Shown piece after piece: positions 15,746-25,065 of a DNA stretch of 64,000 nt. Numbering within the stretch: the first letter of the stretch is position 1; every line of letters begins with the position of its first letter. Both the position numbers and the translations under genes were made by a program. The notes beneath the pieces were generated by a model. It worked only from the letters and a program-made list of their open reading frames with translations, did not search any database and was not told where the DNA came from. The DNA is from Actimicrobium sp047621665 (GTDB lineage: Bacteria; Pseudomonadota; Gammaproteobacteria; Burkholderiales; Burkholderiaceae_D): the NCBI GenBank assembly GCA_047621665.1, contig JBLHMB010000017.1, forward strand, positions 1-64,000, written 5' to 3'.

Positions 15746-17983
15746 ATGAAAATGCATTACTGAGTTATTTCTGCTGTCAGTGCAGTGCTTCTATCGGCGT
15801 GCGGAGGGAACGGTTCGAGCTCGTCCGGGCAGCCACCATCCGGGCAGTCGCCGGCCCCCTCTGCGCCGCTTGCCAGTGCACCGACCGGGCGCATTGCCGG
15901 TATCGTCGTCGCCAGCGACACCGGCCTGCCAATGGCTGGTGTACAAGTCCAGATTGCCGGCACAACCGGCTCCACCGCCACTACCTCCAGCGCCGCCGAC
16001 GGCAGCTTCAGCCAGGATGGCCTCGTCAGCGCAGACCGGCAAGTGATTCGTTTTGTGCGCGACGGCTATGCCGAGTCGTTTGCAACGACGGCCGTGATGC
16101 CAGGCGCAACCGCCAGCGTGACGGGCCGCATGGCACCAATCGCAGCCAGCGCTACTTTTGACAACAGCGCCGGTAAAACGCTAACCGACACCAACAGTGC
16201 CGCCAGCGTCACCATTCCGCCTTCGGGCGTGATCGATGCGGCCAGCGGCGCGGCACCTCAGGGCGCCATCACCCTGCAGATCGCCACCATCAATCCCGCC
16301 ACCAACCCGGCCAACATGCCGGGCGATTACACCACCAGCACAAATAACACGATCGAGAGCTTTGGCGCGTTGTCGGTACAACTGCGTGATACGGCCGGCA
16401 AGCCACTCAATCTGGCGGCCGGCAAGAGTGCGACCATCCGTATCCCGCTGGCTAGCCGGTCCGGCTCGCCGCCACAAACGATTGCGCTGTTTTATTTCAA
16501 TGAGACGAGTGGACTGTGGGTTGAGGAGGGCACGGCGGTACTGGCGGGAGTGGCACCGAATCAGTATTACGAAGGGAGTGTCACGCATTTTTCGACTTGG
16601 AATGCGGATAAGGTCGTTGATACGATCTTCGTCAACGGTTGCGTTTCGGGTACCGGTACCACTGCACCGGGTGGCGTCGTGGTGCGCAGTAGCGGGATTG
16701 ATTATTCCGGATCCACCGTGGCGACGACTGATTCGCAAGGCAAATTTCGTCTGGCAATCCGGCGTAATGCGCTGGCCGGTATCGCGACCGTTTATCCGCG
16801 CAGTTCAGCTGCGGCAACTGCCGGGCCATCGGATAACGACATCACCTTGCCGGCGTGTCTGACGCTGTCACCGGCAGGCGGGTAGTCGCTTCCAGTCTTT
16901 CTTACACCCTTGGTCCCGATGGTCGCCCCTACCGGTTCGCCGGTTGCCTTCGCCGCAGTAATGGAAAGTGACAATAGCCTGACGTACCAGTGGTCGCGCA
17001 ACGGCAGGGCAATCGATGGTGCGACTCAATCGATTTTTCGATTGCCGTCAGTTACGCCGGCCGACAATCAGGCGCAATTGACTGTCAAGGTGACCAATGC
17101 ATCCGGGTCGGTGACCAGTGAACCGGCGACGCTGACCGTGATTGCCGCGGCGAACTTGGCTGATCTCGACAATTTGTTGAACATGCTGTTTGGCGCCTTC
17201 GATATGCATATTGTGACGAGCGCACCGCTGAACCTGTTTGAAAACAACGGTAAATGGCTGGCTCCGGCGTCGGTTTGCAGTTCCGGTAGTGCATCCGGGT
17301 TACTCGATGGCCAACCAATTCCGGCCGGTAAGGAAGCGTCCGATCTCAATTACGTCATCAACGGCACTTTCGACAAGTGCATCACGCGCGATGATCCCGC
17401 CATTGAGTTCAGTGGTTTCGCCAGCGCCAGTTTTACAGCGAACGCCGATGTCAACTTGCTTGGTGTGACGTGGCACGCCGATAATTTCCGGCGTATCTTG
17501 CGTCAGGGCAATACGCAGGTAAGCGATATCACCGGCAATGGCACCGAAAAGACGAGATCAACCATATTCAGCACGAATGGTCTGGAAACGTCCGTCAATG
17601 TCAGTGCGCCGGTGCCTGGCGCAACGCTTCTTAACAACCTCACCGGTGAGGTGACGCAATTCATTTCCGGCGACACCGTCCTCAGCGCAACGGAAATCAT
17701 GGCGAAAAAAGTAGTAATAGATTCCATCGAGCAACGCAGCCGTACGTTCACGATTGCCGGTGTGCGCTATGTGGCAAATGGACTCTTGTCGTTTCCATTA
17801 GTGATCGATACCAAGATGTCTCAACCGGAACAGCTGAAATTGCTTCAGAGCGCCCCATCTCCTTCAGGTCAGATCAGTCTGAGCCGCAATGGCTTTCAAA
17901 TCGGTCGTATTTTTGCGACCCCGGAAGGTCTTTTCGTCGAAATTAACGGCGTAGTAAAACCGATGTTCAAGACGCTACCTTAA
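15746..17983 (+). pseudogene. Lipoprotein gene broken by two in-frame stops
   Basis: One continuous frame of 746 codons with TGA at 15761-15763 (codon 6) and TAG at 16883-16885. GGGAG and ATG 15746 give MKMHY, stop, then VISAVSAVLLSACGG, a lipoprotein signal with lipobox LSAC, so the first stop destroys the signal peptide. Next come a carboxypeptidase-regulatory-like beta domain (about codons 45-130) and a beta-rich domain with VTIPPSGVI and ESFGALSVQLRDTAGKPL. The TAG falls just before an Ig-like domain (SLTYQWSRNGRAIDGATQS), followed by a C-terminal region of about 275 codons. No frame is shifted, so the losses look recent. The intact product would be a surface lipoprotein of unknown role. 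The 281-base gap before it (15465-15745) has no gene. Confidence 0.8.
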
Positions 17984-18255
17984 TATTTGCTGTTACCTGA
18001 AGGGGGTTGTCGCCCTGAGCGGCAATCGTTCTTCATGCCGCAATGACGCTCCTGTTCAGGACACAAATTTAAAACGGAATGGTTTGAATGAGAGCGTTGA
18101 TCCAACCTGATTCAAAGAACAATTCCACGTCGATTGAACTCGGAACTAGACAAGCTGTCCGGATAGAAAGGTTGCCAAATGATTATCGAAAAAAGAGGGT
18201 GAACAGGCTAGTTCTGAATCGCCTCATTATTTTTTTGTTGGCGCCAATCGAACAT
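17984..18255 (+). other. Gene-free stretch before the hrp box
   Basis: No convincing gene. A hairpin GCGGCA (18019-18024) with TGCCGC (18036-18041) lies about 35 bases past the pseudogene, but no T-run follows. A 105-codon frame from 18088 has no ribosome binding site, runs into the next gene in another frame and is not called. Confidence 0.4.
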
Positions 18256-18284
18256 GGAACCATCTGTAATCATTTCACCACTCA
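18256..18284 (+). promoter_or_regulatory. HrpL-type hrp box (perfect, N16)
   Basis: GGAACC (18256-18261), a 16-base spacer, CCACTCA (18278-18284). This matches the HrpL consensus with the longer permitted spacer, 45 bases upstream of ATG 18330. Confidence 0.8.
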
Positions 18285-18329
18285 TGGCTGTACGACTACT
18301 TTCCGATACTCATCGAGGATAAACTCTAA

Positions 18330-19364
18330 ATGGAAACTTATAAGCAGAACAACGGAGCCATGTTTAACCGTTTCGCTGTCATCTCTCTTTTACTTTCTTT
18401 TTTAACCACCGCCGCATCCAGTAGTTTCGCTCAAACAGCCAGCCGGGTTTTTTATAATCAAGAGGTTTCGGCGTCCCAGTATTCTCTGGAATCTCACCCT
18501 TTGGATCCAAACAAGGTTCGCAACACGGATGCCAAAATTAGTTATATTAAAGATAGTACCTACGTCGTATTCAATGAATTAATCATTCCGGATGATAAAA
18601 AGCCTGTCAGCATAACAATCAATTATGCAAGCGGTGGTGCCGGTGGAAAAGTGAAGTTTGTTGCGGATGGTTATAACTCGTCACGGACCCTAGGTATTGC
18701 TCTCGGGGAGTTCGAATTGCCAAGTACTGGCGGATGGAATAATTATTCAAGCGTTACATTTCAGGTTGATCCTAATAACTTTGAATTAAATTACTTAAGG
18801 GGCATCGTGCCGCTTAGATTGGAATTTAAAAATCCAGCATCATCAGAATATCTTTTCGACATAGTTAATTTTAAAATTGCAAATGCATTCAAGTCTTCCC
18901 CGTTAAATTATAACCAAACAATTCCGGCTGTTTTGTATAGCTCCGAATCAGATCCGCTCGATGAAAATAAAGTACGTAATATGGGCCACCAAGTGGGTTA
19001 CATAAAAAACGGAACCAATATTAAATTTGATAATTTTGGCATTCCTAGCATAGTACCAAAAACTAATATTCCTTCCAGTGTAACAATTACTTATTCAAGT
19101 GGAGGCAGCGGCGGGTCAGTCCGGTTTACTGCAGATGCATTTAATTCGAACCGGACTCTGGGTATTGTTATCGGTGAGTTCAATTTGCCGAATACCGGTG
19201 GTTGGGGTCAGTTTAAAACGGTAACCTTCCCCGTTCCCTATAATTTTGAGTTGGAGTATTTACGTGGTACACCACCGCTTAAACTCGACTTTAAAAATGC
19301 AACAACCACTGACTATTTATTTGATATTGTTGACTTTAAAATAAATAGCCTTCCTACTCCATGA
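18330..19364 (+). CDS. Secreted protein with two CBM6-like domains
   Basis: A 344-residue protein with a signal peptide (MFNRFAVISLLLSFLTTAAS from residue 11) and two homologous beta domains, about 38-186 and 192-341. Both carry the CBM6-like pattern: SESDPLDENKVRNMGHQVGY, then GGSGGSVRFTADAFNSNRTLG, LPNTGGWGQFKTVTFPV and a terminal YLFDIVDFKIN. No catalytic domain is present, so it probably binds carbohydrate. The gene is AT-rich compared with its neighbours, suggesting acquisition. An hrp box lies upstream, which would make it a type II-secreted helper of the HrpL regulon rather than a type III effector. Start at 18330 (GAGG 11 bases before) or 18361 (GGAG 2 bases before) is open; the signal peptide favours 18361, the promoter allows both. 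Confidence 0.75.
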   Translation: METYKQNNGAMFNRFAVISLLLSFLTTAASSSFAQTASRVFYNQEVSASQYSLESHPLDPNKVRNTDAKISYIKDSTYVVFNELIIPDDKKPVSITINYASGGAGGKVKFVADGYNSSRTLGIALGEFELPSTGGWNNYSSVTFQVDPNNFELNYLRGIVPLRLEFKNPASSEYLFDIVNFKIANAFKSSPLNYNQTIPAVLYSSESDPLDENKVRNMGHQVGYIKNGTNIKFDNFGIPSIVPKTNIPSSVTITYSSGGSGGSVRFTADAFNSNRTLGIVIGEFNLPNTGGWGQFKTVTFPVPYNFELEYLRGTPPLKLDFKNATTTDYLFDIVDFKINSLPTP

Positions 19365-19535
19365 AAAATAGTGAAATTAATTTAAATTTTTAAATAAAGC
19401 TATTGTCATCACAGTAAGGAAAATAAAATTCACCAAGCCCACGTATCAGGGGCAATCCGTAAAACGATGTTGTCGATATTAACGCTACGATATGATCGTT
19501 TTGCACCTATTGCGTAGTGACTCAATACAGTCAAT

Positions 19536-19569
19536 AAAAAAGCACCTGCTGCATGAGGTGCTTTTTTTT
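19536..19569. terminator. Bidirectional terminator
   Basis: A run of six A (19536-19541), stem GCACCT (19542-19547) and AGGTGC (19556-19561), then eight T (19562-19569). It can end the CBM6-like gene on the plus strand and thyA on the minus strand, which converge here. Confidence 0.9.
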
Positions 19570-19587
19570 CGTCGGAGTTAGATCACC

Positions 19588-20382
19588 TCACACCGCCACC
19601 GGCGCCTTGATATGTGCATCCGGCGTATAGCCGGTAATCTCAAAATCGTCGAACCGGTAGTCGAAGATCGATGCCGGCTTGCGCTTGATGACTAGCGCCG
19701 GTAACGTCTGCGGCGTGCGCGCCAACTGCACATCGACCTGCTCCATATGATTCGAATACAGGTGGCAATCGCCACCAGTCCAGACAAAATCACCGGCTTC
19801 CAGTCCGGCCTGTTGCGCCATCATGTGCGTGAGCAGTGCATACGACGCGATATTGAAGGGCACGCCCAGAAAGATATCGGCGCTGCGCTGGTAAAGTTGG
19901 CACGATAGTTTGCCATCGGCTACGTAAAACTGGAATAGCGCATGGCAGGGCGGCAGTTTCATGTTCGGAATATCCGCCACATTCCAGGCCGAAACAATCA
20001 TCCGGCGTGAATCGGGATTGGTCTTGATCTGCTCCATGACCTGCGTGATCTGGTCAATATGGCTGCCGTCGGGTGCCGGCCACGACCGCCATTGGTAGCC
20101 GTAGATCGGTCCCAGGTTGCCATCGACATCGGCCCAGTCATCCCAGATTGAGACGCCGTTTTCTTTCAGGTAGGCGATGTTGGTCGCGCCATTGAGAAAC
20201 CAGATCAGTTCATGCAGGATGGATTTCAGGTGAAGCTTCTTGGTGGTCAGCAGCGGGAAGCCATCCTGCAATGGAAAGCGCATCTGGTAACCGAATACAG
20301 AACGCGTACCGGTACCGGTGCGGTCGGTTTTTTCGGTGCCATGTTGCTGGACATGGCGCATGAAGTCGAGGTATTGGCGCAT
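19588..20382 (-). CDS. thyA: Thymidylate synthase
   Basis: A 264-residue cytoplasmic homodimer that methylates dUMP to dTMP, consuming methylene-tetrahydrofolate. Start ATG 20382 gives MRQYLDFM and exactly the length of the E. coli enzyme, with the catalytic cysteine at 146 (LPPCHALFQFY). Other motifs: RTGTGTRSVFG (21-31), SRRMIVSAWN (125-134) and GVPFNIASYALLTHMMA. The longer frame to 20421 is not needed. It converges with the HrpL-box gene, separated by a bidirectional terminator. Confidence 0.97.
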   Translation of the reverse strand: MRQYLDFMRHVQQHGTEKTDRTGTGTRSVFGYQMRFPLQDGFPLLTTKKLHLKSILHELIWFLNGATNIAYLKENGVSIWDDWADVDGNLGPIYGYQWRSWPAPDGSHIDQITQVMEQIKTNPDSRRMIVSAWNVADIPNMKLPPCHALFQFYVADGKLSCQLYQRSADIFLGVPFNIASYALLTHMMAQQAGLEAGDFVWTGGDCHLYSNHMEQVDVQLARTPQTLPALVIKRKPASIFDYRFDDFEITGYTPDAHIKAPVAV

Positions 20383-21449
20383 TGGAGAAGCCTGATAAAG
20401 TGACTGCCGATTGTAGCGCATCGAGCTCGCACCACAACGCGTGCAGCCGGGTTCCCCGTGATCCGGTTAGCGTGTGGTCTTGGCGACTAACCTTTCCGGC
20501 TTGTTTGAGCTTCATTTGACTCTTATCCATCCCTTAAACGTTTCAGGAGCGCGAACGCTCCACCCGCCGCTGCATCCGCTAATACTTTTTATGCACATCA
20601 ATTTATGTCCGGATTTCGACCTGGTCGCTGTCAGCGTCGCGATTGACTGCCAAATAAATTAGCCGGATACCGGATACCGGAATACAAACGTTCTTCGAGA
20701 CTTTTGACCACGAGCGGACGATGCAGCGGCTGGAACTTCGAGTCATGGCAGAGTCAGAGATGTCATTGAATCCGGTGTTATGCGGTGTTGTACTTTAAGT
20801 TGCGCTCGTGGCCGGTGGCGGGCAATCGGCTGACTGATTTCGTTATCGTCGTTACATAATTTCTGGACCCTTGTCAGGCCCGCAATTGTTTCGGGTCGCG
20901 ATGTTGCCCGATCTGCGAACTAAAGAAGTTACCATTCGCCGTCATCAAGAGGCGCCCCTTGCTCCTGAGGGTGAGTGATACCTGCGTCACTGCTTAGAAA
21001 AGGGCGCCGATCTTGAGTCACTTAGTGTAAAAGACCGTTAGCGTATCTGTATTACCTTCATGCTGCTCAGTGACGCAGCAACCAGATTGACATCAACCGG
21101 TGTATGTATGGATGATGAGCGGCTTGTTCCAGCAAACCACATTTTCCGCTCGGGGCTCTCGCATCGGTAGCAATTTTTCGGCGCTCGCTTGTCTGCGCAG
21201 GGGGAAATTTATGTATTTGCCGAAGAGCCTGTTTGCGCCAGCGGTGTTGGGCGGGACTTACGCGACCGGGGATCCGGGCGGGTGTCAAGTGCCATGCGAA
21301 ATGGCATATAGTCTATTAATTACTCTTAAAAACTATTTTATAGTATTATTATATAAATTAATATTATTCGAAGATACTGGTTCAGAAATATTGACAAAGT
21401 ACATTGTAGAACTAAAAAAGTTTTCAGGAAAATAACAGAAAGAATATTG
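20383..21449. other. About 1 kb without a supported gene
   Basis: Only short frames without ribosome binding sites occur. An imperfect inverted repeat, GGCGCCCCTT near 20951 with AAAAGGGCGCC near 20997, could form a long hairpin. The last 150 bases (from about 21300) turn sharply AT-rich and should hold the promoter of the LPS block. Two opposed frames over 21067-21435 were considered and not called. Confidence 0.4.
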
Positions 21450-22697
21450 ATGGGTTTATACGTTTCTATTGCAGTTTTCCTTTTTTCTGCAATTGCCTTG
21501 GTTGTACCTAGCGGTTATTCCGTCGGTTTACTCATGTTGCTTTTAGGATGTTTCAATCTAATGGCAAAGAAAAACAAGACGAGTGAAAAAATTCTGAATG
21601 AAGAGTTAATTTTAATTCTTGTATTACTTTTTTATTTCCTGATTAATTTTTCTTTGAATTTAATCCACGGAGCACAGATTGCCGAGTACGACGAGCCATC
21701 GCGATATGCTCTGGTCATTCCCGTGTTTTTTCTTCTGCGTAGATTCCCTCCAACACCGCGATTTTTTTGGGCTGGAATCGCAACAGGAGCGATTTCATCA
21801 GGCTTTTTTTCGGGTTGGCAGTTTTTTTCCGCAGCGCACACGCGTGCAGGAGGATTTACCAATCCCATTCAATTCGGCAATATCAGCATGTTATTCGGAA
21901 TCCTTTGTGCCGCTGGAATTGGATGGGCGGTTTTGGAGCAACGACGACGTTTCTGGTCTTTTTTTCTTGCTTGCGGTGTCGTATCCGGATTGCTGGGCTC
22001 CCTGTTTTCAGAAAGCCGCGGCAGCTGGCTAGCGCTGCCGGTGGCGCTGGTGTTCATTGGTGTTGCCTATTTTCGATTTGCAATTCATAAGCGGCTTCTT
22101 GCCGGAGGAGCCGTAGCTATCATGCTGGTGCTAGCCTTAGCGGTATCGCTGCCGATGTTCCGGGGGGACGAACGTATCCGGTTGGCTGTGGCGGAAACAC
22201 AAAGTTATGTTGCATCCGGTGATAGCACGACATCCGTAGGGGCCCGTCTGGAAATGTGGCGTACCAGCCTGATACTTTTTCCGATGCGTCCGCTGCTGGG
22301 ATGGGGCAAAGATGGTTACATAAAAGGCACCGAACAATTAGTGGAAGCTGGCAGGGTCCGGCTTGTGCCAGGAAAACATACGCATCCACATAACGAATAC
22401 CTGGACGCCCTTGTCAAGCGGGGGGTGCTAGGTTTGATCGCTTTGTTGGCGCTGTATACCACTTCATTGGTTATTTTCTTACGGCATATTCGGGATGCGA
22501 AACCGTCAGTGCGTCCTTACGCTATTGCTGGCGCAAGTCTGGTTATTAGTTATCTTTGTTTCGGATTAACTCAGTCTTTTTTAACGCACAATATCGGAGT
22601 AACCGAATTTTTACTCATGTTAATAATATTATGGTCGCTATTACGTTCTGAGCAGAATGTATTGCGCAATATCGGGCTGAAGAAAAATACCTTTTGA
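21450..22697 (+). CDS. O-antigen ligase family protein
   Basis: A 415-residue polytopic inner-membrane protein of the WaaL/RfaL (Wzy_C) family, which joins undecaprenyl-linked polysaccharide to lipid A-core in the periplasm. About eleven hydrophobic segments are visible, with the large periplasmic loop at about 245-320 carrying the family pattern SVGARLEMW ... LLGWGKDGY ... HTHPHNEYLDALVKRG, including the conserved His and Arg residues. ATG 21450 is preferred over the adjacent TTG 21447. It overlaps or touches the GT9 gene downstream. The AT-rich coding contrasts with the flanks. Confidence 0.85.
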   Translation: MGLYVSIAVFLFSAIALVVPSGYSVGLLMLLLGCFNLMAKKNKTSEKILNEELILILVLLFYFLINFSLNLIHGAQIAEYDEPSRYALVIPVFFLLRRFPPTPRFFWAGIATGAISSGFFSGWQFFSAAHTRAGGFTNPIQFGNISMLFGILCAAGIGWAVLEQRRRFWSFFLACGVVSGLLGSLFSESRGSWLALPVALVFIGVAYFRFAIHKRLLAGGAVAIMLVLALAVSLPMFRGDERIRLAVAETQSYVASGDSTTSVGARLEMWRTSLILFPMRPLLGWGKDGYIKGTEQLVEAGRVRLVPGKHTHPHNEYLDALVKRGVLGLIALLALYTTSLVIFLRHIRDAKPSVRPYAIAGASLVISYLCFGLTQSFLTHNIGVTEFLLMLIILWSLLRSEQNVLRNIGLKKNTF

Positions 22698-22762
22698 CGT
22701 TAAATTTTCAGTTGACGTGTTCACGAATGACGCCAGTACGACACGAGCGTCATTACCCGTTG

Positions 22763-23884
22763 ATGCAATTTTCACTCACACAAATGCCATCACTCATTAC
22801 ACCTGACCTGTTCAACAAGTCCCCGAAAATATTATTTATTGCGCACCTTGCGCTGGGAGATTTTACTTATCTCCAAAATTTCTTTCAAGCATTTGCATTA
22901 ACACACCCGCAATTGCAAGTCGATTTGTGGGTAGATGAAGTAAGGCGTACCAACGATGCTTCGCGATGGAAAAATTTGAGCAATTATTCTTTATATGATT
23001 GGGTAGAAAATTGTTCCTGTTTTAATAAGATTTATAAGAAAACTTATAGTCCGGCTCTCTATCAGGAATCTATCCGCGAGGCGCAGCAAGAGAATTATCC
23101 GGTTGTAGTGTCACTGGCGACACTCAGGCCACATCGCTATGCGGCGCTGGCGAGACAGATTGCAGGTTCTGGCTTTGTTATTGGCATGCAAGAAAAATCC
23201 CCGTTCACGCGCTGGCTGCATCGAAATGCTTACCGCAAGCTGGATGCCAGCATTCGTGTCGAGGCTGTGGATCGGGACAGTCCCCGGCACATCAGTGCAG
23301 TCTACGCAGACTGGTTTGATCAACTTGTAGGAATAAAATTGGCTGCGGTGGAGCGGTTTCCTTTCGTGACAATTCCAGAAAAGTGGAATGTTGCGGCAGC
23401 ACTCAGGCTGTCCAATTGGGACGTTACCGCTCCCATAGGTCAATTAATTTTCATTAATCCATTTGCAAAAACTAAAAAACGTTGCTGGCCGTTGGAGCGT
23501 GTGATTTCACTCATTCAGTCTATGCAGCAGCGTGATGATTTCCGTGACGCGCGGTTCATCGTCAATGCGGCGCCTTCTGATCTGGCGGAAGCACGTGCCG
23601 TGTTTGAAGCAGCCAAGCTAGAGCGAACAGAATTATTTTGCGCAGAAGATAACTTTTTTCAGTTGCCTGCAATATTGAAGAAGTGCGACCTGATCATCTC
23701 GGTGGAGACTGCCGTAATGCATCTTGCCAACGCAGTACACGTTCCTGTGATTGCATTAATGCGGCAAAAAAATCCGGAATGGGTTCCGCTAGATGCCGAT
23801 AACAGTCGGGTAATTTTCGCTCCCGGAAAGCGTGAGTGGGTCAATGCAATCACGGTAGCGCAAGTCATGAAAGAGATTCAATGA
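22763..23884 (+). CDS. Glycosyltransferase family 9 (heptosyltransferase-like)
   Basis: A protein of about 373 residues of the GT9 family, whose members add heptose or related sugars to the LPS core at the cytoplasmic face. Motifs: KILFIAHLALGDFTYLQNFF (N-terminal acceptor domain), FINPFAKTKKRCWPLERVISL (nucleotide-sugar binding) and CDLIISVETAVMHLANAVHVPVIALM (C-terminal). The start is uncertain: TTG 22694 overlaps the ligase stop, ATG 22727, 22763 and 22784 are all in frame and none has a good ribosome binding site; 22763 or 22784 fit family length best. Its stop overlaps the next gene (ATGA). Confidence 0.8.
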   Translation: MQFSLTQMPSLITPDLFNKSPKILFIAHLALGDFTYLQNFFQAFALTHPQLQVDLWVDEVRRTNDASRWKNLSNYSLYDWVENCSCFNKIYKKTYSPALYQESIREAQQENYPVVVSLATLRPHRYAALARQIAGSGFVIGMQEKSPFTRWLHRNAYRKLDASIRVEAVDRDSPRHISAVYADWFDQLVGIKLAAVERFPFVTIPEKWNVAAALRLSNWDVTAPIGQLIFINPFAKTKKRCWPLERVISLIQSMQQRDDFRDARFIVNAAPSDLAEARAVFEAAKLERTELFCAEDNFFQLPAILKKCDLIISVETAVMHLANAVHVPVIALMRQKNPEWVPLDADNSRVIFAPGKREWVNAITVAQVMKEIQ

Positions 23885-24864
23885 ACGTTGATATTATGGA
23901 GCAGTCACAGCCGTTAAATGGTAATGCACAGCAGTCTTTTCACATTGCTTTTTGTGTTGATAATCATTATTTCCGAAGTATGGGTGCCACCATGCTTTCT
24001 ATTATCGAAAATAATCCTGATCAGCATCTCACGTTTCATGTCTTTGCATTTTCTGTTTCAGATACACATCGGGTACGGTTAGAGAAAATTAATTCACGAC
24101 TTAATGTCGCAGTTCAACTTCACATTATTGATCCGGTATTATTCGAAAAATTCACCCACTTTATTGAGTTTTCATATTACTCGCTTTCTATTTTTTCCCG
24201 TTTAATTATTCCATCGATATTGAATGAGACTACAGATCGCGTGTTGTATCTTGATGCGGACATTTTATGTGTCGGGCCAATCAATGCACTTTTTGAGATG
24301 GATATTTCTGATGATATCGCGATCGTGGTACCGGATGCCGAGCGAACCAGAGAGCGTCGTTGTAAAGCGTTGGCATTAAAAAATTCATCGTACTTCAACG
24401 GCGGAGTGATTTTTATTAATATCAAAAAGTGGATTGCAGCTGACATTACCGGGGAATCGATGGAAGTACTACTGAAACTCGGGAAGAAATTGCGTTTTAA
24501 CGATCAGGATGCCCTGAATATCGTACTCGATGGTCATGCCAGGTATGTGGATAAGAAATGGAATTATATTTATGATTTGATTCATGATCTGGATCGTAAT
24601 GTGGTCAAAATGCGATCTGTTCACGATGCGGTATTTATTCATTTTGCCGGTGCCGTAAAGCCGTGGGCAGATTGGACCGGGCATGCGTCACGCGATCTAT
24701 TCAAGCGTTATCACGCGTTGTCGCCGTGGGCTGATATGCCGCTCGATCCTGAGCCGCGTAACTCGAAAGAAATGCGCATGTTCTCCCGGTTTTTGCTCAA
24801 GCGCGGAGAGTTGGTTGGCAGTGCGCGCTGGTTTTTGAGGTACTTGAAAGCAAGGGCGCGTTAA
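23881..24864 (+). CDS. Glycosyltransferase family 8
   Basis: A 327-residue GT8 protein, the family of LPS core galactosyl- and glucosyltransferases. The fold shows IAFCVDNHYFRSMGATMLSI (about 21-40), the metal-binding DxD motif in VLYLDADILCVGP (about 122-134), SSYFNGGVIFINIKKW (about 168-183) and the VFIHFAGAVKPW histidine motif (about 260-271). It overlaps the GT9 stop by four bases (ATGA) and so is translationally coupled. The acceptor sugar is not predictable. The block is AT-rich and may have been acquired as a unit with the ligase. Confidence 0.88.
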   Translation: MNVDIMEQSQPLNGNAQQSFHIAFCVDNHYFRSMGATMLSIIENNPDQHLTFHVFAFSVSDTHRVRLEKINSRLNVAVQLHIIDPVLFEKFTHFIEFSYYSLSIFSRLIIPSILNETTDRVLYLDADILCVGPINALFEMDISDDIAIVVPDAERTRERRCKALALKNSSYFNGGVIFINIKKWIAADITGESMEVLLKLGKKLRFNDQDALNIVLDGHARYVDKKWNYIYDLIHDLDRNVVKMRSVHDAVFIHFAGAVKPWADWTGHASRDLFKRYHALSPWADMPLDPEPRNSKEMRMFSRFLLKRGELVGSARWFLRYLKARAR

Positions 24865-25065
24865 ATAAGCATTTTTTGGGATATGTCAGAAAATCAGTCA
24901 ATTTTTCCGGACGACCGGGTCCCATATGCCTTGGTCCGGCTTGCGTCCGCGATTTTTGACCCTGACCGGTTACCGGTTTGTCTTTTGTCCGCAAGGCTTG
25001 GTCAGCCACCCCCATCGCACTGACCCTCAGGAAGCAGGCACGGCACGCGCAACCGGCTCTTTTGA

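Noticed and set aside
18019..18041. GCGGCA/TGCCGC hairpin as a terminator
   Set aside because: No T-run follows on either strand.
18088..18405. 105-codon frame before and across the start of the CBM6-like gene
   Set aside because: It contains the hrp box, has no ribosome site and overlaps a better-supported gene.
21067..21435. Two opposed small frames before the O-antigen ligase gene
   Set aside because: Neither has a ribosome site or domain, and each could be the shadow of the other.
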